A stretch of 64,000 nucleotides of DNA from the NCBI GenBank assembly GCA_016801885.1, contig CM028895.1, positions 18,620,001 through 18,684,000 of the forward strand, read 5' to 3'. The notes beneath the pieces are model-generated. The model did not search any database. It saw nothing but the letters and a program-made list of their open reading frames with translations, and had not been told where the DNA came from. The first letter of the stretch is position 1. Each line of letters begins with the position of its first letter. Below, piece by piece: positions 12,401 through 27,400 of the stretch. Both the position numbers and the translations under genes were made by a program. The stretch is from Toxotes chatareus (taxonomy: Eukaryota > Chordata > Actinopteri > Toxotidae).

Positions 12401-15400
12401 GGCGTCAAAATCGGCCAAAAAGTCATACTTTACTTTAGTATGACCTCAAAAAATAAAAACGCATAGTATAGTATGGCAAAAATCGCCAAAAAAGTCATAC
12501 TTTAGTATGACCTCAAAATGTCATAAAAAACGCCATAGTATAGTATGGCATCAAAATCGCCAAAAAAAAGTATATACTAGTATGACCTCAAAATGTCAAA
12601 AAAACGTCATAGTATAGTATGGCGTCAAAATCGCCAAAAAAGTCATACTTTAGTATGACCTCAAAAAATGTCATAAAAAAACGCTATAGTATAGTATGGC
12701 GTCAAAATCGCCAAAAAAAAGTCATACTTTTAGTATGACCTCAAAATGTCATAAAAAAAACGCCATAGTATAGTATGGCGCCAAAATCGGCAAAAAAAGT
12801 CATACTTTAGTATGACCTCAAAATGTCATAAAAACGTCATAGTATAGTATGGCGTCAAAATCGCCAAAAAAAAGTCATACTTTTTATGACCTCAAAAAAA
12901 AGCTCATAAAAAAAATAGTCATAGTATAGTATGGCCTCAAATGTCATAAAAAACGTCAAAAAAAGTCAAAATCGCCAAAAAAGTCATACTTTTTATGACC
13001 TCAAAATGTCATAAAAAACGCTATAGTATAGTATGGCGCCAAAATCGCCAAAAAAAAGTCATACTTTAGTATGACCTCAAAATGTCATAAAAAACGCCAT
13101 AGTAGTATATATATGTAATCGCGGCAAAAAAGTCATACTTTTAGTATGACCAAAAAAAAAACGCTATAGTATAGTATGTATGACCTCAAAAAATCATAAA
13201 AAAATGTCATATAAAACGCCATAGTATAGTATGGCGTCAAAATCGCCAAAAAAAGTCATACTTTTTTAGTATGACCTCAAAAAACGCCATAAAAAAAAAG
13301 TCATAGTATAGTATGGCATCAAAATCATCCAAAAAAAAAGTCATACTTTTAGTATGACCTCAAAAAGTCATAAAAAACGCCATATAGTATAGTATGTATG
13401 GCTCAAAATCGCCAAAAAAAGTCACTTTTTAGTATGACCTCAAAATGTCAAAAAACGCCATAGTATAGTATGGCGCTCAAAATCGGCCAAAAAAAAAGTC
13501 ATACTTTTAGTATGACCTCAAAATGTCATAAAAAAACGCCATAGTATAGTATGGCCAAAATCGGCCAAAAAAAAAAAGTCATACTTTTAGTATGACCTCA
13601 AAATGTCATAAAAACGCATAGTATAGTATGTATGACGCTTCAAAAATCGGCCAAAAAAAGTCATACTTAGTATGACCTCAAAATGTCAAAAAACGTCATA
13701 GTATAGTATGGCGCGTCATAAAAGTATGCCAAAAAAAAAAAATACTTTAGTATGACCTCAAAAATGTCATAAAAAACGCTATAGTATAGTATGCATCAAA
13801 ATCGCCAAAAAAAATAAAAACTCATACTTTAGTATGACCTCAAAATGTCATAAAAAAAAACGCTATAGTATAGTATGGCGCTCAAAATCGGCAAAAAAAA
13901 GTCATACTTTTTAGTATGACCTCAAAATGTCATAAAAAAACGCTATAGTATAGTATGGCTCAAAATCGGCAAAAAAAAAGTATATTAGTATGACCTCAAA
14001 ATGTCATCAAAAAAACGTCATAGTATAGTATGGCCTCAAAATCATAAAAAAAAGTCATACTTTAGTATGACCTCAAAATGTCATAAAAAATCGCTATAGT
14101 ATAGTATGGCCAAAATCGGCCAAAAAAAGTCATACTTTAGTATGACCTCAAAATGTCATAAAAAAAACGCCATAGTATAGTATGGCGCCAAAATCGGCCA
14201 AAAAAGTCATACTTTTTTATGACCTCAAAAAAACGTCATAAAAAAACGCCATAGTATAGTATGGCCTCAAAATCGGCCAAAAAAAGTCATAAAAGTCATA
14301 AAAAAGTCATAGTATGACCTCAAAATGTCATAAAAAACGCCATAGTATAGTATGGCCTCAAAATCGGCCAAAAAAGTCATACTTTAGTATGACCTCAAAA
14401 TGTCATAAAAAAACGCTATAGTATAGTATGGCGCTCAAAATCGGCCAAAAAAAGTCATACTTTTTTATGACCTCAAAATGTCATAAAAAACGCCATAGTA
14501 TAGTATGGCCTCAAAAATCGCCAAAAAAGTCATACTTTAGTAAAAAAAGTCATAAAAACGCTATAGTATAGTATGACCTCAAAAAAGTCATCAGTATGAC
14601 CTCAAAATGTCATAAAAAACGTCATAGTATAGTATGGCGCTTTCAAAATCGGCCAAAAAAGTCATACTTTAGTATGACCTCAAAATGTCATAAAAACGCT
14701 ATAGTATAGTATAGTATGGCGTCAAAATCGCCAAAAAAGTCAAAAAATCGTATTTTATGACCTCAAAATGTCATAAAAAAAAATAGTATAGTATGCGCCA
14801 AAATGGCCAAAAAAAGTCATATTTTAGTATGACCTCAAAATGTCATAAAAACATATAGTATAGTATGGCGCCAAAATCGGCCAAAAAAAGTCATACTTTT
14901 AGTATGACCTCAAAATGTCATAAAAAACGCCATAGTATAGTATGGCGCCAAAATCGGCAAAAAAAGTCATACTTTAGTATGACCTCAAAATGTCATAAAA
15001 AAAAAAGCCATAGTATAGTATGGCTCAAAATCGCCAAAAAAAGTCATACTTTTTATGACCTCAAAATGTCATAAAAAACGCATAGTATAGTATGGCGCTC
15101 AAAATCGGCAAAAAAAAAGTCATACTTTTTTTATGACCTCAAAATGTCATAAAAACGCATAGTATAGTATGGCGCTTTTTTCGCCAAAAAAAAGTCATAC
15201 TTTTTTTATGACCTCAAAATGTCATAAAAAACGCCATAGTATAGTATGACGCGTCAAAACTTTTTATGACCTCAAATGTCATAAAAAAAACGCCATAGTA
15301 TAGTATGGCATCAAAATCGCCAAAAAAAGTCATACTTTAGTATGACCTCAAAATGTCATAAAAAACGCTATAGTATAGTATAGCATCATAAAATCGGCCA

Positions 15401-18400
15401 AAAAAGTCAAAAAAGTTTACTTTAGTATGACCTCAAATGTCATAAAAAAACGCATAGTATAGTATGGCGCAAAAATCGGCAAAAAAAAGTCATACTTTAG
15501 TATGACCTCAAAAATGTCATAAAAAACGCCATAGTATAGTATGGCGCTCAAAATCGGCAAAAAAAGTCATACTTTAGTATGACCTCAAAATGTCATAAAA
15601 AAACGCTATAGTATAGTATGGCGCTTCAAAATCGGCAAAAAAAGTCATAAAATAGTATGACCTCAAAATGTCATAAAAAACGCTCATAGTATAGTATGAG
15701 GCTTCGGCAAAAAAGTCATACTTTAGTATGACCTCAAAATGTCATAAAAACGCCATAGTATAGTATGACCTCAAAATCGCAAAAAAAGTCATACTTTTTT
15801 ATGACCTCAAAATGTCATAAAAAACGCTATAGTATAGTATGACCAAAAATCGCCAAAAAAAAGTCATACTTAGTATGACCTCAAAATGTCATGTCATAAA
15901 AACGCTCATAGTATAGTATGCATCAAAATCGCCAAAAAAAGTCATACTTTTTTATGACCTCAAAATGTCATAAAAAACGCCATAGTATAGTATGGCGTCG
16001 GCAAAAAGTCATACTTTAGTATGAAAAAAAAAAACATACTTTAGTATGACCTCAAAAAAAGTCATAAAAAACGCTATAGTATAGTAAAACGTCAAAAGTA
16101 TGGCGTAAAAAAAAAAGTCATACTTTAGTATGACCTCAAAATGTCATAAAAAAAACGCTATAGTATAGTATGGCGCTTTTTCGGCCAAAAAAATACTTTA
16201 GTATGACCTCAAAATGTCATAAAAAACGCTATAGTATAGTATGGCCACGGCTCAAAATGACCAAAATGTCAAAAAAAAACGCCATATAGTATAGTATATG
16301 ACGCTCAAAATCGCCAAAAAAAGTCATACTTTTTAGTATGACCTCAAAAAGTCATAAAAAAAATCATAGTATAGTATGGCGTCAAAATCGGCAAAAAAAG
16401 TCAAAAAAGTCATACTTTTTTATGACCTCAAAATGTCATAAAAACGCCATAGTATAGTATGGCGCAAAAATCGGCAAAAAAAGTCATACTTTAGTATGAC
16501 CTCAAAATGTCATAAAAAAAAACGCCATAGTATAGTATGGCGCTTTTTCGCCAAAAAAAAGTCATACTTAGTATGACCTCAAAATGTCAAAAAACGCTAT
16601 AGTCATGACCTCAAAAAAAAAAGCTATAGTATAGTATGGCGTCAAAATCGCCAAAATCGTCATAAAAAAAATGACCTCATAATTTAGTATGACCTCAAAA
16701 TGTCATAAAAAAAGTCATAGTATAGTATGACCTCAAAATCGTCATAAAAAGTCATACTTAGTATGACCTCAAAAAGTCATACTTTTAGTAAAAAAATGTC
16801 ATAAAACGCTATAGTATAGTATGGCCAAAATCGGCCCAAAAAAAAGTCATACTTTAGTATGACCTCAAAATGTCATAAAAAAAAACGCTATAGTATAGTA
16901 TGGCATCAAAATCGGCAAAAAAAAAAGTCATACTTTAGTATGACCTCAAAATGTCATAAAAAAAACGCTATAGTATAGTATGGCGTCAAAATCGGCCAAA
17001 AAAAGTCATACTTTTTAGTATGACCTCAAAATGTCATAAAAAACGCTATAGTATAGTATGGCGTAAAAAACGGCCAAAATATATAGTATGGTCAAAATCG
17101 CAAAAAAAAAAAAGTCATACCTTAAAATGTCATAAAAAAAATCATAGTATAGTATATGGCCAAAAAAAAAAAAAAGTCATACTTTTTATATGACCTCAAA
17201 ATGTCATAAAAAACGTCATAGTATAGTATGACCTCAAAATCGCCAAAAAAGTCATAAAAAAAAAAAGTCAAAAAAAAAGTCATACTTTAGTATGACCTCA
17301 AAATGTCATAAAAAAAACGCCATAGTATAGTATGGCGCCAAAATCGCCAAAAAGTCATACTTTAGTATGACCTCAAAATGTCAAAAAAAACGCTATAGTA
17401 TAGTATGGCGTCAAAATCGGGCAAAAAAAAAAGTCATACTTTAGTATGACCTCAAATGTCATAAAAAACGCTATAGTATAGTATGACGCTCAAAAAATCG
17501 GCATAAAAGTAGTATTAGTATGACCTCAAAATGTCATAAAAAAAGTCATACTTAGTATGACCTCAAAATCGCATAAAAAAAGCTATAGTATAGTATGACC
17601 TCAAAATGTCAAAAAAAAATAGTCATAGTATAGTATGACCTCAAAATGTCATTTAAACCTCAAATGTCATAAAAACGCTATAGTATAGTAGTATGGCGCT
17701 GTTTTCGGCCAAAAAAAGTCATACTTTTAGTATGACCTCAAAATGTCATAAAAAACGCCATAGTATATAGTATGTATGGCTCGGCAAAAAAGTCATACTT
17801 TAGTATGACCTCAAAATGTCATAAAAAACGCTCATAGTATAGTATGGCCAAAAAAAAAAAAAAAGTCAAAAGTATGACCTCAAAATGTCATAAAAACGCC
17901 ATAGTATAGTATGGCGCTTTTTTCAGGCAAAAAAGTCATACTTTTTTATGACCTCAAAATGTCATAAAAAATAGTATAGTATGGCTCTTTTTGTCATAAA
18001 AAAGTATAGTATGTATGGCGCAAAATCGCCAAAAAAAGTCATACTTTAGTATGACCTCAAAATGTCATAAAAAACGCTATAGTATAGTATGGCGCTCAAA
18101 ATCGGCCAAAAAAAGTCATAGTTTAGTATGACCTCAAAATGTCATAAAAACCTCAAAATGTCATAAAACGTATAGTATAGTATGGCAAAATCGGCCAAAA
18201 AAAGTCATACTTTAGTATGACCTCAAAATGTAAAAAAAACGCTATAGTATAGTATGGCGCAAAATCGCAAAAAAAAACCTTTAGTCATAAAAAAATGTCA
18301 TAAAAAAAAAGTCATAGTATAGTATAGGCGTCAAAATATGGCATGCTAGTAAAAAGTCAAAAAGTCAAAAAAGTTACTTTAGTATGACCTCAAAATGTCA

Positions 18401-21400
18401 TAAAAAACGCTATAGTATAGTATGGCGTCAAAATCGGCAAAAAGTCAACTTTAGTATGACCTCAAAATGTCATAAAAACGCCATAGTATAGTATGGCGCA
18501 AAAAAAAAAAAGTCATACTTTAGTATGACCTCAAAATGTCATAAAAACGCTATAGTATAGTATGGCGCTTTTTTCGGGCAAAAAAGTCATAAAATTAGTA
18601 TGACCTCAAATGTCATAAAAAACGCTCATAGTATAGTATGGCTCAAAATCGGCAAAAAAGTCATTTTAGTATGACCTCAAAATGTCATAAAAAAAATCAT
18701 AGTATAGTATGGCGCTCAAAATCGGCAAAAAAAGTCATACTTTTTTATGACCTCAAAAAATCATAAAAAAAACGCTATAGTATAGTATGGCGCCAAAAAA
18801 GTCGCCAAAAAAAGTCACTTTTTAGTATGACCTCAAAATGTCATAAAAAAAACGCTATAGTATAGTATGGCGCCAAAATCGGCAAAAAAGTCATACTTTT
18901 ATATGACCTCAAAATGTCATAAAAAACGCGCTATAGTATAGTATGGCGCGCAAAATCGCCAAAAAAAAGTCATACTTTAGTATGACCTCAAAAAAGTCAT
19001 AAAAAAATGCTCATAGTATAGTATAGTATAGCGCGTCAAAATCGCCAAAAAAAAGTACTTTTTATGACCTCAAAATGTCATAAAAAAACGCTATATAGTA
19101 TAAAAAAGTCATACTTTAAATATGACAAAAAATGTCAAAAAAATACTTTAGTATGACCTCAAAATGTAAAAAAAGTCATAGTAGTATGACCTCAAATGTC
19201 ATAAAAAACGCATAGTATAGTATGGCGTCAAAATCGGCAAAAAAAAGTCATACTTTAGTATGACCTCAAAAAATGTCATAAAAAACGCTATAGTATAGTA
19301 TGGCGCAAAATCGGCAAAAAAAAAGTCATACTTTTTTATGACCTCAAAATGTCATAAAAAACGCTATAGTATAGTATATGCCAAAATCGCCAAAAAAAGT
19401 CATACTTTTGTATGACCAAAATCAAAAAAACGCCATAAAAAAAGTATGGCTCATAGTATAGTATGGCGTGCCAAAAAATCGCCAAAAAAGTCATACTTTA
19501 GTATGACCTCAAAATGTCATAAAAAAACGCTATAGTATAGTATGGCGCTCAAAATCGCCAAAAAAAGTCATACTTTAGTATGACCTCAAAATGTCATAAA
19601 AAAACGCTATAGTATAGTATGGCGCTCAAAATCGGCAAAAAAAAGTCATACTTTTTTTATGACCTCAAAATGTCATAAAAAAAAGCCATAGTATAGTATG
19701 GCGCTTTTTCCAAAAAAAAGTCATACTTTAGTATGACCTCAAAATGTCAAAAAAACATAGTATAGTATGACCTCAAAATCGCATAAAAGTCATTTTATGA
19801 CCTCAAAATGTCATAAAAAAACGTATAGTATAGTATGGCGCCAAAATCGGCCAAAAAAAAGTCATACTTTTTTTATGACCTCAAAATGTCATAAAAACGC
19901 CATAGTATAGTATGGCGTCAAAATCGGCAAAAAAAGTCATACTTTAGTATGACCTCAAATGTGTCATAAAAAAACGCATATAGTATAGTATGTATCGCCA
20001 AAAAAAAATAAAAGTATGACCAAAATGTCATAAAAAAAATGTCATAGTATAGTATGACCTCAAAATGTCATAAAAAAAGTCATAGTATAGTATGACCTCA
20101 AAATCGGCCAAAAAAGTCATAGTATAGTTTTATGTAAAATGACCTCAAAATGTGACCTCAAAAAAAAAAAACGCCATAGTATAGTATGGCGCAAAAATCG
20201 GCAAAAAAGTCATAATTTATGTACCTCAAAAATGTCATAAAAAAAAAATCATAGTATAGTATAGGCGCTTCAAAATCGGCCAAAAAAGTCATACTTTAGT
20301 ATGACCTCAAAATGTCATAAAAAAAACTATATAGTATAGTATGGCGCTCAAAATCGCCAAAAAAAGTCATACTTTAGTATGACCTCAAAATGTCATAAAA
20401 AACGCATAGTATAGTATGGCGCTCAAAATCGGCAAAAAAGTCATACTTAGTTTGACCTCAAAAAATCATAAAAAAACGTATAGTATAGTATGGCGCCAAA
20501 AATCGGCCAAAAAAGTCATACTTTTAGTATGACCTCAAAATGTCATAAAAAAAAACGCTCATAGTATAGTATGGCGCTGTAATCGGCAAAAAAGTCATAA
20601 AAAGTCTTTTAGTATGACCTCAAAATGTCATAAAAAAACGTCATAGTATAGTATGGCGCAAAATCGCCAAAAAAAGTCATACTTTTAGTATGACCTCAAA
20701 ATGTCATAAAAAACGTCATAGTATAGTATGGCGTCAAAATCGGCCAAAAAAATAGTCATACTTTAGTATGACCTCAAAATGTCATAAAAAACGCTCATAG
20801 TATAGTATGGCGCGTCAAAATCGGCAAAAAAAAGTCATACTTAGTATGACCTCAAAATGTCATAAAAAACGCTATAGTATAGTATGACCTCAAAATGGCG
20901 TCATAATAGTATGACCAAAAAGTCATAAAAACGTCATATAGTATAGTATGACCTCAAAATGTCATAAAACGCCATAGTATAAAATGTATGGCCATAGTAT
21001 GGTAGTCAAAAAAAAAGTCAAAAAGTTACTTTGACCTCAAAATGTCATAAAAACGCTATAGTATAGTATGGCGTCAAAATCGGGCAAAAAAAGTCATACT
21101 TTAGTATGACCTCAAAATGTCATAAAAAAAACGTATAGTATAGTATGGCGCTCAAAATCGCCAAAAAAGTCATACTTTAGTATGACCTCAAAATGTCATA
21201 AAAACGCCATAGTATAGTATGGCGCAAAATCGCCAAAAAAGTCATACTTTAGTATGACCTCAAAATGTCATAAAAAACGCCATAGTATAGTATGGCGCTC
21301 AAAATCGCCAAAAAAAGTCATACTTTTTTTATGACCTCAAAATGTCATAAAAAGTATAGTATATGCATAGTATAGTAAGTCATACTTTAGTATGAAAAAT

Positions 21401-24400
21401 GGCATAAAAAAGTCATAGTATAGTATGACCAAAATCAAAAAAAAGTCATAAAAATAAAAAACGCTATAGTATAGTATGGCGTCAAAATCGCCAAAAAAGT
21501 CATACTTTTAGTATGACCTCAAAATGTCATAAAAAACGCCATAGTATAGTATGTATGTATCAAAATCAAAAAAAAAGTCAAACTTTTTATGACCTCAAAA
21601 TGTCATAAAAAAATAGTATAGTATATGCAAAAAATCGCCAAAAAAGTCATACTTTTTAGTATGACCTCAAAATGTCATAAAAAAAACCATAGTATAGTAT
21701 GGCGCTGTAAATCGGCAAAAAAAAGTCATACTTTTAGTATGACCTCAAAAAACGTCATAAAAAAAATGTCATAGTATAGTATAGTATGGCGTCAAAATCG
21801 GCCAAAAAAAAATCATACTTTAGTATGACCTCAAAATGTCATAAAAAAAAAATGCCATAGTATAGTATGGCGCTCAAAATCGCCAAAAAAAAGTCATACT
21901 TTTAGTATGACCTCAAAATGTCATAAAAAACGCCATAGTATAGTATGGCGCAAAATCGGCACTTTAAAAAATGTCATAAAAAACGCCATAGTTAGTATGA
22001 CCTCAAAATGTCATAAAAAAACATCATAGTATAGTATGACCTCAAAAAAGTCAAAAAAACGTCATACTATAGTATGAAAAAAGTCATACTTTAGTATGAC
22101 CTCAAAAATAAAAAAACGTCATAGTATAGTATGGCGCTCAAAATCGCCAAAAAAGTCATACTTAGTATGACCTCAAAATGTCATAAAAACGTCATAGTAT
22201 AGTATGGCGCCAAAATCGCCAAAAAAAAGTACTTTTAGTATGACCTCAAAATGTCATAAAAAACGCCATAGTATAGTATGGCGCCAAAATCGCCAAAAAA
22301 GTCATACTTTAGTATGATGACTCAAAATGTCATAAAAACGTCATAGTATAGTATGGCGTCAAAATCGCCAAAAAAGTCATACTTTAGTATGACCTCAAAA
22401 TGTCATAAAAAAAAACGCTATAGTATAGTATGGCGTCAAAATCGGCAAAAAAGTCATACTTTTTTATGACCTCAAAATGTCAAAAAAACGCTCATAGTAT
22501 AGTATGGCGCTCAAAATCGGCCAAAAAAAAGTCATACTTTAGTATGACCTCAAAATGTCATAAAAAACGCTATAGTATAGTATGGCGTCAAAATCGCCAA
22601 AAAAAAGTCATACTTTAGTATGACCTCAAAATGTCAAAAAACGCTATAGTAGTAGTATGGCGCAAAATCGACCAAAAAAGTCATACTTTAAAAGTGACTC
22701 TCAAAATGTCAAAAAAACGCCATAGTATAGTATGGCCAAAATCGGCAAAAAAAGTCACTTTTTATGACCTCAAAATGTCATAAAAAACGCTCATAGTATA
22801 GTATGGCGGCGCAAAATCGGCAAAAAAAAAAAGTCATACTTAGTATGACCTCAAAAAATGTCATAAAAACGCTATAGTATAGTATGGCCTCAAAATCAAA
22901 AATGCCAAAAAGTCATACTTTAGTATGACCTCAAAATGTCATAAAAACGCTATAGTATAGTATGGCGTCAAAATCGGCCAAAAAAGTCATACTTTTTATA
23001 TGACCTCAAAATGTCATAAAAAACGCTATAGTATAGTATGGCGCTTTTTTCGGGCAAAAAAAGTCATACTTTAGTATGACCTCAAAATGTCATAAAAAAA
23101 ACGTCATAGTAGTATAGTATGGCGCAAAAATCGGGCAAAAAAGTCATAAACTTTTAGTATGACCAAATCAAAAAAAAACGCATAGTATAGTATGGCAAAA
23201 TGTCATAAAAACGTCATAGTATAGTATAGTATGGCGTCAAAATCGCCAAAAAAAGTCATACTTTAGTATGACCTCAAAATGTCATAAAAAACGCTATAGT
23301 ATAGTATGGCGCTGTTTTCGGGCAAAAAAAGTCATACTTTAGTATGACCTCAAAAATGTCATAAAAACGCTATAGTATAGTATGGCCAAAATCGGCAAAA
23401 AAGTCATACTTTAGTATGACCTCAAAATGTCATAAAAAAACGCATAGTATAGTATGGCATCAAAATCGCCAAAAAAAAGTCATACTTTTAGTATGACCTC
23501 AAAATGTCATAAAAAACGCTATAGTATAGTATGGCGCTCAAAATCGGCAAAAAAAAATCATACTTAGTATGACCTCAAAAAAAAGTCATAAAAAAACGCC
23601 ATAGTATAGTATAGTATGGCGTCAAAATCGGCCAAAAAAAAGTCATACTTTAGTATGACCTCAAAATGTCATAAAAAAACGCTCATAGTATAGTATGATG
23701 GCGCTTTTTCGGCCAAAAAAGTCATACTTTTAGTATGACCTCAAAATGTCATAAAAAAACGCTATAGTATAGTATGGCGCAAAATCGGCAAAAAAAAGTC
23801 ATACTTTAGTATGAAAAAAAATGTCAAAAAACGTCATAGTATAGTATGACCTCAAAAAGTCATAAAAAATGCTCATAGTATAGTATGGCGTATAAATCGC
23901 CAAAAAAAAAATCACTTTTTAGTGACCCTCAAATGTCATAAAAAACGCTATAGTATAGTATGGCGCTGTTTTCGGCCAAAAAGTCATACTTTTAGTATGA
24001 CCTCAAAATGTCATAAAAAAACGCCATAGTATAGTATGGCGCCAAAATCGCCAAAAAAAAGTCATACTTTAGTATGACCTCAAAATGTCATAAAAACGCT
24101 ATAGTATAGTATGGCCTCAAAATCGGCCAAAAAAAGTCATACTTTAGTATGACCTCAAAAAACGTCATAAAAACGCCATAGTATAGTAAAAATGCATCAA
24201 AAACGTCATAAGTATGGCAAAAAGTCGCCAAAAAGTCATACTTTAGTATGACCTCAAAATGTCATAAAAAAACGCCATAGTATAGTATGGTATGGCGCCA
24301 AAATCGGCCAAAAAAAAGTCATACTTTAGTATGACCTCAAAATGTCATAAAAAACGCTATAGTATAGTATGGCCGTCAAAATCGCCAAAAAAGTCATACT

Positions 24401-27400
24401 TTAGTATGACCTCAAAATGTCATAAAAAACGCTATAGTATAGTATGGCGCCATAAAAATACTTATGACCTCAAAATGTCATAAAAACGCTATAGTATAGT
24501 ATGGCGGCGCAAAAAAAGTCATACTTTAGTATGACCTCAAAATGTCATAAAAAACGTCATAGTATAGTATGGCGCTTTTTTCGGCAAAAAGTCATACTTT
24601 TTTTATGACCTCAAATGTCATAAAAAAACGCTATAGTATAGTATGGCGCTCAAAATCGGCCAAAAAAAAGTCATACTTTAGTATGACCTCAAAATGTCAT
24701 AAAAAAAATAGTATAGTATAGTATGGCGCCAAAATCGGCCAAAAAAGTCATAAAAAAGTTAGTATATGACCTCAAAATGTCATAAAAACGCTATAGTATA
24801 GTATGATGGCGTCAAAAATCATAAAAATGGCGTCAAATCGCCAAAAAGTCATACTTTAGTATGACCTCAAAATGTCATAAAAAAAAAGCTATAGTATAGT
24901 ATGGCGCTTTTTTCGGCCAAAAAAAGTCATACTTTTAGTATGACCTCAAAATGTCATAAAAAAAACGCCATAGTATAGTATGGCGTAAATCGCCAAAAAA
25001 GTCATACTTTAGTATGACCTCAAAAATCATAAAAACGCCATAGTATAGTATGGCGTCAAATCCAAAAAAAAAAAAAGTCATAAAATAGTATGACCTCAAA
25101 ATGTCATAAAAAACGCCATAGTAGTATAGTATGGCTGTCAAATCGTCAAAAAAAGTCATACTTTAGTATGACCTCAAAATGTCATAAAAAACGCTCATAG
25201 TATAGTATGACGCAAAAAAATCGGCCAAAAAAAGTCATACTTTAGTATGACCTCAAAAATGTCATAAAAACGCTATAGTATAGTATGGCCAAAAATCGCC
25301 AAAAAAGTCATACTTTTAGTATGACCTCAAATGTCAAAAAAAACGTCATAGTAAAAAAACATACTTATAGTATGACCAAAATGTCATAAAAACGCTATAG
25401 TATAGTATGGCGCAAAATCGGCCAAAAAAAGTCATACTTTAGTATGACCTCAAAATGTCATAAAAAAACGCCATAGTATAGTATGGCGTCAAAAAAGTCG
25501 CAAAAAAAGTCATACTTTTTAGTATGACCTCAAAAAAAAGTCATAAAAAACGCCATAGTATATAGTATGGCGCCAAAATCGGCCAAAAAAAGTCATACTT
25601 TAGTATGACCTCAAAAATGTCATAAAAAAACGCCAGCAGTAGTATAGTATGGCGCTTTTTTCGTCATACTTTTAAACCTCAAAATGTCATAAAAAACGCT
25701 ATAGTATAGTATGACCTCAAAAAAAGTCATACATAAAAAAAATGTAAATAGTATAGTATGTATGCAAAAATGTCGCAAAAAAAGTCATACTTTAGTATGA
25801 CCTCAAAATGTCATAAAAAACGCATATAGTATAGTATGGCGCTCAAAATCGCCAAAAAAAAGTCATACTTTAGTATGACCTCAAATGTCATAAAAACGCT
25901 ATAGTATAGTATGGCGCTCAAAATCGCCAAAAAAGTCATACTTTTTTAGTATGACCTCAAAATGTCATAAAAAACGCTATAGTATAGTATGGCGCTGTAA
26001 AATCGGCCAAAAAAAAGTCATACTTTAGTATGACCTCAAAATGTCATAAAAAACGTCATAGTATAGTATGGCGCTCAAAATCGCCAAAAAAAAGTCATAC
26101 TTTTAGTATGACCTCAAAATGTCATAAAAAAACGTCATAGTATAGTATGGCGCCAAATCGGCAAAAAAAAATACTTTAGTATGACCTCAAAATGTCATAA
26201 AAAACGCTATAGTATAGTATGGCGTCAAAAAAAAAGTCAAAAAAGTCATAAAAACGCTATAGTTTAGTATGACCTCAAAAATCGCAAAAAAATCATAAAA
26301 GTATGACGCCAAATGTCATAAAAAACGCCATAGTATAGTATGGCGGCAAAATCGCCAAAAAAAGTCATACTTTTTTATGACCTCAAAATGTCATAAAAAA
26401 AACGCTATAGTATAGTATGGCGCAAAATCGGCAAAAAAAAATTCATACTTTAAAATGACCTCAAAATGTCATAAAAAACGCTCATAATAGTATGCTAGTA
26501 TGTATCAAAAAAGTCAAAAAGTCATACTTAGTATGACCTCAAAATGTCATAAAAAAATCATAGTATAGTATGGCTGGCAAATCGCCAAAAAAAGTCATAC
26601 TTTAGTATGACCTCAAAATGTCATAAAAAAAACGCTATAGTATAGTATGGCGCTTTCGCCAAAAAAAAAGTCATACTTTAGTATGACCTCAAAATGTCAT
26701 AAAAAACGTCATAGTATAGTATGGCGCTTTTTCGGCCAAAAAGTCATCATGACCTACTTTAGTATGACCTCAAAATGTCATAAAAACCTCAAAATGTCAT
26801 AGTATAGTATATGGCGCTCAAAATCGCCAAAAAAAGTCATACTTTAGTATGACCTCAAAATGTCATAAAAAAAAACGCTATAGTATAGTATGGCGCTCAA
26901 AATCGGCCAAAAAAGTCATACTTTTAGTATGACCTCAAAATGTCATAAAAAACGCCATAGTATAGTATGGCGCCAAAAAATCGGCCAAAAAAGTCATACT
27001 TTTAGTATGACCTCAAAATGTCATAAAAAAACGCCATAGTATAGTATGGCGCTTTTCGGCAAAAAAAAAATACTTTAGTATGACCTCAAAAAAACGCATA
27101 AAAAAAATGTCAAAAAAGTCATAGTATAGTATGGCGTCAAAATCGCCAAAAAAAAGTCATACTTTAGTATGACCTCAAAATGTCATAAAAAACGCTATAG
27201 TATAGTATGGCGCAAAATCGCCAAAAAAAGTCATACTTTAGTATGACCTCAAAATGTGTAAAAAACGCTAGATAGTATAGTAGTATAGTATGGCGCATCA
27301 AAATCGTCAAAAAAGTCATATATTTAGTATGACCTCAAAATGTCATAAAAAAAAACGCCATAGTATAGTATGACGCCAAAATCGCCAAAAAAAAAATACT